Source: Phialocephala subalpina
Taxonomy: Eukaryota > Ascomycota > Leotiomycetes > Helotiales > Mollisiaceae
Length of the DNA: 64,000 bases
Assembly: GCA_900073065.1 (NCBI GenBank)
Contig: FJOG01000023.1
Coordinates: 376,179 to 440,178, forward strand
Direction: 5' to 3'
The notes below the pieces were generated by a model. That model ran no database searches. It saw only the letters and a list, made by a program, of their open reading frames with translations, and had not been told where the DNA came from. Both the position numbers and the translations under genes were made by a program. The stretch's first letter is position 1, and each line of letters starts with the position of its first letter. Of this stretch, positions 10,440-20,935 are shown piece after piece.

Positions 10440-12718
10440 TGGCTCATATCGATGCCGACATTCTCTTGAGCGTCCTTGAAAGCAAGGTGCTTCCGAATCT
10501 TCGGGCGACTCTCCCTCTCTTCTGGTTGCTCGACGGATATCTCCACCAAGAAAAGAAATCGCAGACCAACGTAGACATATACTCACGGAGATCAAATATT
10601 TGAACACCGTTAATCAATGTCTGCGTCGAAGCCGTCTGTGTATCAACCTTGATGGCCTTCTCCTTGTTCAATTCCATGAAGATCTTCCGCTCAGTGTTAA
10701 GAATCATGTCGTCTTTCGAAGTCAACAATGTCCCTATTCATCGTCAGTAATGTACATCATTGCAATTGGCGAAAAGAAACAACAGACCATCATTCACGAA
10801 TATCGAAGCTGCTCCACCTGATTTTTCGTACAGATCAATCGCCGCTTTCACAGATTTCACCGTGGGAAGAATGACATCTATGAGGCCACCTTCATAGATT
10901 GGCATCTCAATCGTAATGTGAGGCATGTTGACACGCCACTTCATCGCCGATGCCCTTTGATTTCTGCCCAGACGTTTGGCGAGCCCTGGAACGAGTGGGG
11001 CGACAAGACGCTGAAAGAGGGATTTGTTCGCTCCACTTCTTACCCATTGATGGTATGCGTTCACCAACTCAGTGCTGTCGGAAGCGGATCTGCCGAATTC
11101 GCCAATAATGTCGGCATCCTCAAAGAGCCGACTGACCACACTCTGCATGACATACTGGCTATGGTTAGCTATTGAACCATCAACTGAAGGATCCTGAAAA
11201 CTTACCAGTGCTGTGATCGAAGAACACATTCCTAGGACTGAAGTATGTTGAAATTTCATAGGCTGTCAAATTGTCAGAAAGGGAAGGGATGGACCTATGT
11301 TGGGTAACGTACCATAGAAAAGAGTTCCCGAGACCTATCAGAGCAAAACTCCACAGAAGATGCATGTTTGAACCGAATGGCTGTAAAAGTCAAGACTAAA
11401 AGCATCGCGATCTTCGCACACGACAGCGTCCATTCCACCCAAAGCCAAATTTTCACTGGCAATGTCGGTTGTAGAGTGAAAAGGACAAAGAAGAATGTCC
11501 CAAGCTTAATCGTACAAGCTGACAGTGAGGGTGAAGATCGGTCGATCAGAGTGGTAGAAAGCTCAGCCATGTACCACAACAGAAGCCAGAGTCCAGCTGT
11601 GATGATCATCCAACTGATCAGTGTTTCCGTCACGGAGGTTGTTTTCGTCTGGTATTTCGCAGTACTCTTCAAGATGCATGATGATGCATGAACAAAGTCT
11701 CGGCTATTCGGAATGTCAGGTGGTGGTGCGGGAAGTGATCTGTACAGGTTAGATTTTGTCAATAGGTGTCACGAAGAAACTTACGTGTCGATGAGCGCCA
11801 TAACGACTCCTATCTCAAGAAGTTTCTTGCTGGTGGACTGATCCGGAACGCCAGAGGAATACTTCTTGAAACTCGCGCAACTCTTTCCACGTGAGCACTA
11901 TTTCGCGTTAGCTTTGGTCTCAGCCCCTTTCCTTGGTTATAACTTACATGTCCTTTCTCTGCCCAGCATGGTGGGCAAGCACCCAACGGTCTGTCTCGTC
12001 TTGCCTTCTCCAGCTCCATCTCACGATGCTTCCTCTTGGATCTCCTATTCGCACCCAAACGCCTCACACATGCAGCAGCTTTCCCGCTCACATTCATCTC
12101 TTCCCAATCATCCATCTCCTTCTCGTTTCCTTTTCCACCGACGTCCATGTAATTTGAGAGTTGGCAACTCCCTCCAGGATCCTGGACGTTGGTGGGGACC
12201 GATAGTTCGGCCAGGGCTGATTTGGAAACGAAATTGATCTGAGAGCTAGTATCTGGCAGTGGGGGTAAATGATGGCTAGTTACCGCAAATTTGCTCACGC
12301 AAGTGAGTAGATAATCCTGGTTGAGAATTTCCATAATATGGAGATTGGTGGAGATCGAGAGATTCGCCAGTGCCATGGATTCTCGCTCGAAGTAGGCACT
12401 GTTGAGAGTCGATTTCATGGACTTTATGGCAATCCATGGGGTTCTTCCGAGCTCTTCGGACGAGAATCGATCTGCTTGTTCCACTAGCTGGTCGACAACA
12501 ATCTTGACACCGTTCATGGTCGCTTTCAGTTCATCGTGGCCTTCCACGCTATCTTCCACCGATTTATAGAGATCCTCCAAGGCTTGCGCCGCCTTTCTGA
12601 GCTCCGAGATAGATTCAGTCGCTCTCAAGAAGCCGACACTGCGAGACAGGATCTTTTCCCCAAAACTGATGAATTGAAAGACATTGTTTGCAACTCCTAA
12701 GGCCGTCATTGGATCCAT
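10440..12718 (-). CDS. Chimeric protein: fungal NLR-type N-terminal domain + membrane segments + truncated GT2 glycosyltransferase
   Basis: Consistent exon model: 12718-11948, 11897-11785, 11739-11313, 11262-10788, 10733-10587, then a last exon from about 10521. All joins keep frame, with introns of 50, 45, 50, 54 and about 65 nt. Residues 1-120 (MDPMTALGVANNVFQFISFG) match the N-terminal domain found on fungal STAND/NLR and incompatibility proteins. A Lys/Arg-rich linker (RSKRKHREMELEKARRDRP) leads to about three hydrophobic segments in exon 3, then MPIYEGGLIDVILPTVKSVK and GGAASIFVND, the start of a processive GT2 catalytic domain. After VND the family normally continues with DDG and a long catalytic region. 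Here an unrelated Lys/Thr-rich stretch follows, so the enzyme part is probably inactive. The end is unclear: one acceptor gives a stop near 10430, another runs to 10229 and overlaps the C2H2 gene. Confidence 0.6.
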
Positions 12719-14134
12719 GACGTGAGCTGAGTTTACAGGATGCAATTTGTCTGTACAAGATCAAGAGGTTAGCTTCGATGTTCAAATATGTGAAGACAGA
12801 CATTGATATCAATTCTAAGCTGTTGTAAATCGTACGTCGGACGGGCGAACCCTGCCAAGGTCGTCGGCACCCCGAACCTGGAAGTCATCAGCTGTGAGGC
12901 TGATTTCGACCTGGCTAGAGGCTCCCAATCAAGGCCCAACGTACCCAACACTTAGATCTAGGTCCTTGAAAGGAGATGGTCGGTAGAATCACGTGATACA
13001 GGAGGGGAGAGGGGAGGTGTGGCTTGAGGCTTACTTGTGGGAGCTAGTGTCCCGGTTGGGCAAGCCCATAAGGTTAGGTTTCGATCAATAGTTGCAAAGG
13101 GTCACGAAAGAATGCGAATTGTAGAGGTTGTGATGCACGAAGGTAGGGAAAGAGGAAGGGAGAAATTTAGGCATGAGCCTGGGGCATGAAGTCGTTTTCT
13201 ACTGTTGAGCGATGATGGGACTTGGAGGGCCTCTCGCTTGCATTGCCTGAAGCAGCTCACCGATTCCCATAGCAGCCAATCATGATGTCAATGGCTGGAG
13301 GCCCCCAAGGCAGAATCTGTCAAAATTTGAGGCTGAGCACAGCCACGATGTACGCCAAGTGAAGGGGGCGAGGCTGAACCATATGGGCTGAGTTTTAGTA
13401 CACTTTTGATTTGCACAAGTTCCTAAGGCTAATCTCCACCATTTGAACATGTCACGTTATTGGAAAGTGGCTTTTCATATTTGCTTCTTTCAAAGTCCTA
13501 AACCCTTCCCTACATTGAAATTTTTCTTCCTCTTTCCAGCTTTCTCACTGGACCAAAATCATGAAATCCGTCGCGCGCCGAAAATGTCTATAGGAATGAC
13601 CCCGGTCAGGCTGAAATTAATTGAGAACTATTTAGAGAAATATCATGTACGTCCTCGACCAGCGCATTTTGACTTCGGCAGTAGGTAGGTTGTCGTTGCT
13701 TCTCCCTTTACTTAAGCGAAAAAACGCTAACCTTTCGGGTCCGTAAAACAATGAGAAGGAGCTCCCGAGTTCTTTCTTCATGTCAACCAAGGTAACTCAT
13801 TCACGTTAATTACAAGAAGTTTTCGCTATACTTCCGACCAAACACGAGACTTCTGAGAAGGTGATCTCTTGCCTGCGCTCCTCCCATCCTTGCCTGGACT
13901 TTTTGGAGCCCACTTTGAGCGCATAAGGACGACTGGTTGGCTAATGTTTGGAGACTCTACTGCATGCAGTATCTCAGCCTTTCCACCCCCCTCGATTATC
14001 ATTGGCGAACTGGGAGATTGAGAATGCTGTCTCATGTTCTTCCGTTCCTATCGACCATGGTATCTCATTCGCAATAAATTACATCAACTTCCCGCTATGC
14101 TTCCGACCCAATGCTAGTATTCGATCAGAAGCGA
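12719..14134. other. Intergenic region with a diverged direct repeat
   Basis: 1.4 kb without a supported gene. Around 13780-13845 and 14050-14115 there are two related about 65-bp segments (shared words include ctcattc, aattaca, cgctat and cttccgacc), described under findings. An 81-codon frame at 13443-13688 has no recognisable content. Confidence 0.45.
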
Positions 14135-16766
14135 TCATACAATCTCTATTGTATGCTTCTTTTCCTGCGCATGCCAGTTACCGTGGGGTATGGCATCGTC
14201 GTCCTCCGCCGACAGCGCAAGAACCTTTTCCTGGCCTCCTTCATACGGCGGGATCTTGGTGAGGCCAATTCGCCCGAAGCGGCCAGTCTCGACACCGTCT
14301 TTCCTTTCCAGCTGCAACAAGAGGCACATCAGGTAGCCGGCCGCGTCCTTTCGAGCTGGGAGGCAATAAACTTGTCCGTTTGGCCCCAGAATGTCGGTAT
14401 CGCTGTCCGGACTATCGAGATATACGTTCCTATGTATCGCAACTTCGACGGCAGCTTCGATGCCTGAGCTTCTCGTGACCAAATACCAGCCGTACCGAGT
14501 GACTCCATTCACTTTCAATTCCTGCAATTCAATCTTCTTCACCACACCTCTCAGCTTCAACACGTTCAACACGCCGGAGTTTGTCGAAGGGTCCTTTATC
14601 AAACCGAACTTGTTGTCTGGCTGACCTGGAGTCACCTCGACCTCAATTATCTCAATCCGCAGACCCTCGTCCGTGGGCTGGCCAGTGTGTGGGCTTCTAC
14701 CCTCCCCAAACCTTACGTCGGTGATCTCACCGCACTTGACACCATGTGGCGCGTCAATTGCGGCCCATGACCAGCTTGGAGCGCGATAGAATGTCGGTCT
14801 CTCAGACATATAATAAAACCGCCCATCCTCAAACACCGGATCGACGTACCACAACAACTGAGATGCCAAATACCTCTGCCACATTCCGGCTAGATAATTG
14901 TCGTTGATCTGGTCGTACATCATGGAAGCTATACCCGACAAAGCGATGAGTTTGTCTTCGGCATTCGTGAGTCGCGTCTTCGAGTACACCTCTACGATTT
15001 GTTTCCAACATGTATAGAGGGTAGCAGGTGTCGCAGGATCGAGAAATGGGTTTCGTTGGGTGGGATTGTGTGGAATGAGGCTCTTGACCTTTCCTCCGGG
15101 GACAATGTCTCCTGCTTGCACACGAAAGATCGGAAGCCCCGTCCTTGCAGATTCCGAAGCCACGAGTTCTCGGCACTCCCATGCAACCTGGCCTCCAAGC
15201 GATTGTCGCTTGGAGTCAAGAGTAGGACTCGACTGACAGAAATGGAGCACACGAGGCGCCATCAACCTCTCTTGCAAGACCCACCCTCGTCTGTTGACAG
15301 GCGCATCATCGACATGTCGCTCCCAGAATGAGACGTCCAGGATTCTACATCGCTCGATTCGTTGCTTCTCTGTCTCTCCATGAATTGCGCCTACACTCAT
15401 ACTCAGAGGTTCTTCTGGCAGTTCTGGCATTGGATCCGAAGGATCGAGAGGATTCGACATCAATTCTTGTTGCCACGGCTGGCCCTTGCCTGGGATTCCT
15501 TCTACATTGAGGTTGATATCGTCCTCCCACAATTCACGTGGTTCTCGCCGGAAGAACAATCCTTTCTCGCTATCTGTCGCCGCTGTTGCTGATATGTTGC
15601 AGTATGAGTTGTAATATATTTGGTACATCTGGGCCGATTCACGAAGCCAGTCCTCATACTGCTTCGGACTATGACCCTGAATGATACACAAAGAATCGAT
15701 CCAAATATACCTGACCTGTTTACTCAGCCGTCGCGCAAAGTAGATTGCGTCTCGAAACGTCCGAGGAAGGGTGTTGATTTTGATGCCGCGTTGAAGGAAC
15801 TGATCAATGTTATCTTCTGTAAGTGTCGTGAACTTTGCTTTACCCCAGCAATGACTGAGTGTTACGTAGAAGCGGTCTTTCAGAGGACCATTCTCCAGCA
15901 ATTCTTTCGTTGATACCAGTCTGACCTCGTCAGACTTGGTCCGTTCATTCTTTTCAGTTGCCACCCCCAAATCGATTAGACGGCTTGGATACCTGCCGAT
16001 AGCAATGTCAGTATGCGTCTTTCGCCATTCTTAAAGCAGGAATGTCCCGGGATCCATGAGACATTCATGAGCTTGAACGAGTCCAATGCTAGATGCAACC
16101 CCCAAGTACTCACCAGCTGTCAAAGTCTGTTTTGTGAGGACATCCATCGTGGCACAAAGAGCAGTCTCTTATCCAATTTCTAGCAAGACTGAGGACCTCA
16201 TCTGATGATGTGCTCGATGAGAACGGTGTATGAAGCGTACTCGTCGACGCATCTTCTGGGATCAAAATCAGCATTTTCATTGCAAAGCATATATCCTGCT
16301 TACCTGTATAGTGAGAGGTCACACTCCCAGCTTTCTCTGGATCATCCGTCTTCAGATCCACCCGCTGGAGAACAAACGTGCCAACTCTTTTCTTGTTTTC
16401 TCCCAGCTTAAAATCAAGACGATACAATCCATTTTGACCATGGCTAGTCCCATAGATCTCAGACAAGTAAGCACTGATGAAACTGCCTCTTTCTTCGGGT
16501 CCAAGCTGCTTCAATCGGAGCCATTCCGCAGTCCTTCGCAGCGACGCATAGACATCATTCCAAGCTTTCCCAATAACACCTTTACGATTTTTCTCTTCGA
16601 GTCGCGAAAGTTCGGTCAGAAGACTTCTACATATGACACAGCTCATCCCAGCGCTTTCTTTCAAATTTCGACGGTCAATCTGATGGTCGAAATGAAGGTC
16701 GAATGTCCCACGCCATTGAGATCCTTGGTGGCCCCTTAACATGCCGTAACACACCGAGCAGATCAT
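14135..16766 (-). CDS. HET-domain (heterokaryon incompatibility) protein
   Basis: Two exons (16766-16114 and 15992-14135) with a 121-nt intron (GTGAGT donor, GGCAG acceptor) encode 836 residues. The N-terminus has a Cys pair region (MICSVCYGML, later CVICRSLL) of a type often found before HET domains. The HET domain spans about 258-410: FYVTLSHCWGKAKFTTLT, LPRTFRDAIYFARRL, YIWIDSLCIIQG, and a CNISATAATDSEKGLF region. A C-terminal half with WVLQERLMAPRVLHF and APSWSWAAIDAP follows, usual for HET family members. HET proteins trigger cell death or growth arrest on contact with non-self genotypes, though most family members have no proven role. The chimeric NLR-N gene next door on the same strand fits an allorecognition or defence neighbourhood. 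The 3' end lies beside an imperfect direct repeat. Confidence 0.9.
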
Positions 16767-17862
16767 GTTGAATGAGTTCAATTTGACTGTCGTGCGACAA
16801 AGTTGTCGTTGTCAATTGATTTGCGAAAGACTCGAGTGAGTTCTCCCCTAATATGAGCTCCTAGAACCCTGTACTACACTCTGCGTAGTGCGACGGCAAC
16901 ACCATGGATGTGCTGGAGAGCCGCCAACCATGAGCCGGAACGGCGCGAGCAAGTGCAATTTCAGCCACTTGATTGCTGACACTCTGCCCCAATTCGTCAG
17001 CTCCGGGCTGCAGAGACAGGGAAGGTGCGGGGAACACGCTGGCAGGGGCTCACCAGCGCCCAGAACAAGCTTCTGAAGTCTCGAGTCAGAGCTATCATGA
17101 GATCTTCAACACCTGTTCTTACTTCACGAAGTACCAAGAATTTGAGCACTCTCGTGTTACCAACTGAGCGATTCAATGCAGCTTATTGTCGCTGAGAAGT
17201 TCATTTCTTCGCCTTCAGATGAAGGCCTACCCAGCTGCTATCTCGATGAATCGAATGGCCCCCAACACTTCACGCCGAGATCATCATGCGATGACCAAAA
17301 TCGGCCTTGTCCGAGGTGCGGTTGCACAAAGTTTCCGGCTTCAATCAGGACGAGTCTTCTCTCATTGCGATTTTCAGCTTCTTCATGGGCATCGTCCTCA
17401 TCATAGCTTGACCAATGCAAGTCATCAACGTAGCAATGCATTGCTGTGGCTTCTGGATGCCATCTTTTCGATGAGGCTGCGAACCCCCTTCAACACTCAA
17501 GGGTCCCTGTGCGATAGCGGGGAGCTGCAGCCACAAGCTATTCTCCAATACGAATTGGGCACTTCGAGCACTCGAGTCTCCCTGTTTCAGAACCCCTCGT
17601 CCTTGCGATCCACACTTCACCACCACCCTTAACTCTCTGGACGTGCGAGGACGTCTGCCACTATCACTGGTTGCTGGCACAAGGTACATCTGCAGACCAA
17701 CCAATTTCAGGGTCATACGGCTGCGCCCCGCTGCCTTGCTGGGTACTGCCGCTGCCTATTGTTCTGAGGCTGCGACGACATCAGAGCCTCGATCGCAAGA
17801 AGCATTATATATGTGAGGAATACCCAGCCACGAGCCCCATTCCCAGAATTCCTTCTAACGAC
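16767..17862. other. Intergenic region between HET gene and Nudix gene
   Basis: 1.1 kb between two divergent genes. No supported coding region. The frame of the Nudix gene stays open upstream to 17671, giving 64 extra codons without recognisable content, so the shorter start is preferred. Confidence 0.4.
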
Positions 17863-18903
17863 ATGCCACCAGTTACGCGCAGTATGTCCAACACACCAGG
17901 CTTCAACCTCGACTGGTTCACACCTCCCGTCCCCGTCCGATTCGAAACGAACAAAATCTCCAAAGATGAACTCCTCAGCTTCAAGCCCTTCAAAGACTGG
18001 GCCGGAACCCTAAAATCGTCCCTCGAACTCCAACGGACAGACACGAAGCACCCCTTCAACAAATCCCCCTACAGCGTCCGCTCAGTCACCATCCAATCCG
18101 CCGACAAATTCGGCCCAACACGAGTAGGCTTCGTCAAGCTCGCCGCAGAAATCATGAACGAAGCGAAGCCGAAACCAGAATCTTTGCCTGGCGTAGCATT
18201 CTTGCGCGGAGGTAGTGTGGCGATGTTGATGATTCTGCGACCGAGCGATTCGAATACTGAACGATGGGTGATAATGACGGAACAACCAAGAATACCAGCT
18301 GGCAGCCTGCGATTCTTGGAGATACCTGCTGGGATGATAGACAGTAACCAGACATTCGCTGGCGTAGCTGCGAAAGAAATAAAAGAGGAGACCGGACTAG
18401 TGATCCACGAATCTGAGCTGAAAGATCTTACGGAATTGGCGTTGAAGGGGACAGGCGGACAAGAGGATCTTCAGGCCGCAATGTATCCTAGTCCTGGTGG
18501 TTCGGATGAGTTCATTGCGATTTTTCTTTGGGAGAAGGTGTTGGATAGGCAGGAGATTGAGGATTTGAGGGGGAAGTTGACGGGCTTGAGAACGCAGGGC
18601 GAGAAGATTACTGTCAGAATTTTGGATTATGAGCAGTTGTGGAGGGTGGGGGCGAGGGATGTAAGTGTCAATTTCTCGGAGAATTATTCCCTCTTTCGGT
18701 TGTCTTAGGAGTGCATTGCTCCAGATGCACTCCAGCTGTGCTCCAGACGCACTCCTAAGACACGCATATCTGCTCTCGAGACATACAAAAGAAGCTAGCT
18801 GACTCCGAGATCTTGACAGGCGAAGACTTTGGCGGCTTGGAGTCTTTATGAGGCGTTGAAGAGGGCGAGGCATCCTGCTTTGATTGATAGTCGGTCTTGG
18901 TGA
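17863..18903 (+). CDS. Nudix hydrolase, ADP-sugar/NDP-sugar pyrophosphatase-like
   Basis: Exons 17863-18660 and 18820-18903 encode 293 residues. The last exon contributes AKTLAAWSLYEALKRA, a C-terminal helix shared with fungal and plant NUDX14-like proteins. The Nudix loop-helix lies at about 163-185: GMIDSNQTF, then AGVAAKEIKEETGL. It keeps the EExG core, with Lys for the usual Arg and Gln for the first Glu, as in divergent ADP-sugar pyrophosphatases. Preceding sheet elements are VAFLRGGSVAMLMILRP and LEIPAG. The predicted reaction is Mg2+-dependent cleavage of a nucleoside-diphosphate sugar to sugar phosphate and NMP in the cytosol; an upstream start at 17671 could add 64 residues. The intron is 159 nt, long for this genome, and holds a strong hairpin. 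Confidence 0.87.
18661..18819 (+). other. Hairpin-bearing intron of the Nudix gene
   Basis: Donor GTAAGT, acceptor TTGACAG. Inside, CTTAGGAGTGC (18704-18714) is perfectly repeated in inverted orientation as GCACTCCTAAG (18749-18759). Between the arms, GCTCCAGATGCACTCC and GCTCCAGACGCACTCC form a 16-nt direct repeat with one mismatch. The retained reading would stop at 18708, inside the left arm. Confidence 0.75.
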
Positions 18904-19561
18904 GGGTATTATCAAATGAACAATGTTCGTCCCTTGCACCTGTTTTTGCAATTCTCTTTTGGGGTATCTTTCCTTGGGCACTTGGGCTGTTCATTGTCAG
19001 TAAGTAAGTGGTTCATGATTTTTCATCTTGTCAAGCGTTGTCATTTCGTCCGATGTCTTAATTCCCCTTTTCCTAAGCGAATGTGGCGTTTGGGACACTC
19101 GCTTGCTCAAGTCCAAGTTCATCTGATGTCCTCATATCTCGAGGTCATTGACTTGTGATTTGAACTTCGATTGTTCGTCCCAATTCCATCGAAATTGCAA
19201 AAACGGAGACGTGGGAGGCTCCTCTGGCCTTAAAATCGATCTCTATGTTCCTTGACGATGGGTAACTTGCTCAGGACATTCAAGCTACCTATGGGACTTG
19301 CATATGTCTGAAATTTATCAACCTGATACTCTGGTGTTTCTCCTTCCACGATCTGCTTACCTTTTCGGTCGACCGACCTTTCCCTTTCTGTGGATTGTAG
19401 CAGGGATTCGAGAAAGCCGTATGATTGGCCCTCGTATCCGAGTACGTACAAAGTACAACGCCAAATCTCACTTCATCAAGAGGCTCCTTCTAACCTCCAA
19501 CCTCTAAGTCCTCCAACCTCATATCTTCATCTTCTGACAATTCGACCCCGATGAACTCAAA
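18904..19561. other. Intergenic region upstream of the wax-synthase-like gene
   Basis: 658 bp with no supported gene. A CT-rich leader (19470-19560) precedes the next ATG. Confidence 0.4.
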
Positions 19562-20935
19562 ATGGACATTGTCCAAGGTCTCAATCCATGGCCATTTCTC
19601 GCCCTTCAACTCGCACCATCAACCTATATCCTAGGATTCACCGTGCCTTCCTCGATCCTGCGACCAGCGATACTCCCAATCCAAGTCACATGCCCCTATA
19701 TCGTCTGTATCAATCTGAAGAATTTCATCCCGCGATTAGGTTGGGCCGCGACGATAGCTTGCATTTCGACCATGTTTGCGCTTTCGTTCCTCGAGATGGC
19801 CATTCTGTCCAAGTGGTCTTTTGAGACTCAAGGCCCAGCCCCCAAGAAGTCCAAATCGACTTCCCAGAACGGAAAGGGAAAAGATAGCAAGATAACGAAG
19901 AAAAAAGACACGACTTGGAATAGACTCAAGTTCGGATTCGGTTCATTGATGTCATTCCGCGATCTCAACACACCCCACGAAACCAAGAACTGCCCGCACT
20001 TCTCCAGCGACCCTTCTTACACCCCATCCTATTCCAAATTCCTCCTCACCACTCTCCCGAAATTTGTACTTTGCTGTCTCCTGCTCGACGTTATTGAATC
20101 TCAACCTCCTCCTCCAGATGCTCCGGCACTGTTTGCTTCGTCAGAAATTCCACTTTTTAGAAGACTGGGCGAGATTGGAGGCGAAGATGTTGCATTGAGA
20201 GTTGGGGCATCGCTGGGGTTCTGGATGGTGCTGTATTGTATGTTGAGTTGTATGAGCTTCTTCTTGGGGTTGATTTGTGTTGGGCTGGGTGCTGAGGTGA
20301 AGGAGTGGAGGCCTTTGATGGGTCCATTTTCTGAGGCTTACACCGTTCGTGGATTTTGGGGGTTCGTATCGATTCATTCCATCCTCACCCTTGCACGCAA
20401 GCTACCTCTCTCCCGTTCCAATTTCCTTCGATATATCCGTCTCGTTGTTCAATGTTCACGCCGTGAAGGACAAGCTGACCCCCAGCCTAGCAAATTCTGG
20501 CACCAAGGCACTCGAAAGACGTTCTCAAATCCTTCAATTTTTCTCGTAGACAACTTCCCCATCCCGCTCCCATCTCTAGTATCACGCTACGCCAAAATTT
20601 TCCTCACATTCTATATCTCCGGCCTCGTCCACGTGATCGGCGACTACATCTTTATGCCTTGGTCCGAATCCTGGACCGTACAATTCTTCATCGCTCAAGC
20701 CGTTGGTATTATGCTTGAGGATTTTGTGCAATGGGTTTGGAGGACTTCCATAGAACGGAAGAAAGGAGGAGAGACGAAGACGTGGAAGAAGGTGGTGGGG
20801 TTTGTGTGGGTGGCCGTTTTCATGTTGGTTTGGAGTACGCCTGCTTGGTTCTTTCCCAATGCGGGCAAGAATACGGGCGCGAAGGAGGGGAAGTTGTTGC
20901 CATTTAGTGTGATTGGGTACTTCGTGGACAGGTAG
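19562..20935 (+). CDS. Wax-synthase-like membrane-bound O-acyltransferase (MBOAT_2 type)
   Basis: Exons 19562-20361 and 20491-20935 encode 414 residues with 7-9 hydrophobic segments (for example FLALQLAPSTYILGFTVPS, GASLGFWMVLYCMLSCMSFF, FISGLVHVIGDY-like region, VWVAVFMLVW). Joining the exons restores the family core FWGKFWHQGTRKTF (residues about 265-278), preceded by GPFSEAYTVR; the His of FWHQ is the likely catalytic residue, with a second His in SGLVHVIGDY. The family esterifies alcohols or secondary metabolites with acyl-CoA at the endoplasmic reticulum; fungal members occur in terpenoid and polyketide pathways. The 129-nt intron (GTTCGT donor, CCTAG acceptor) is a multiple of three and free of stops, so a retained form would insert 43 residues into the signature. 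No biosynthetic backbone gene is adjacent. Confidence 0.83.
   Translation: MDIVQGLNPWPFLALQLAPSTYILGFTVPSSILRPAILPIQVTCPYIVCINLKNFIPRLGWAATIACISTMFALSFLEMAILSKWSFETQGPAPKKSKSTSQNGKGKDSKITKKKDTTWNRLKFGFGSLMSFRDLNTPHETKNCPHFSSDPSYTPSYSKFLLTTLPKFVLCCLLLDVIESQPPPPDAPALFASSEIPLFRRLGEIGGEDVALRVGASLGFWMVLYCMLSCMSFFLGLICVGLGAEVKEWRPLMGPFSEAYTVRGFWGFVSIHSILTLARKLPLSRSNFLRYIRLVVQCSRREGQADPQPSKFWHQGTRKTFSNPSIFLVDNFPIPLPSLVSRYAKIFLTFYISGLVHVIGDYIFMPWSESWTVQFFIAQAVGIMLEDFVQWVWRTSIERKKGGETKTWKKVVGFVWVAVFMLVWSTPAWFFPNAGKNTGAKEGKLLPFSVIGYFVDR

Noticed and set aside
11168..11204. A 37-nt intron candidate (GTAAGT ... AATAG) in the chimeric gene
   Set aside because: Too short for this genome; reading through it keeps the frame when the preceding intron uses its strong GTACGT donor.
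17671..17862. In-frame upstream extension of the Nudix gene
   Set aside because: 64 codons without recognisable content; the downstream ATG at 17863 starts the family-like sequence. Not excluded as a leader.
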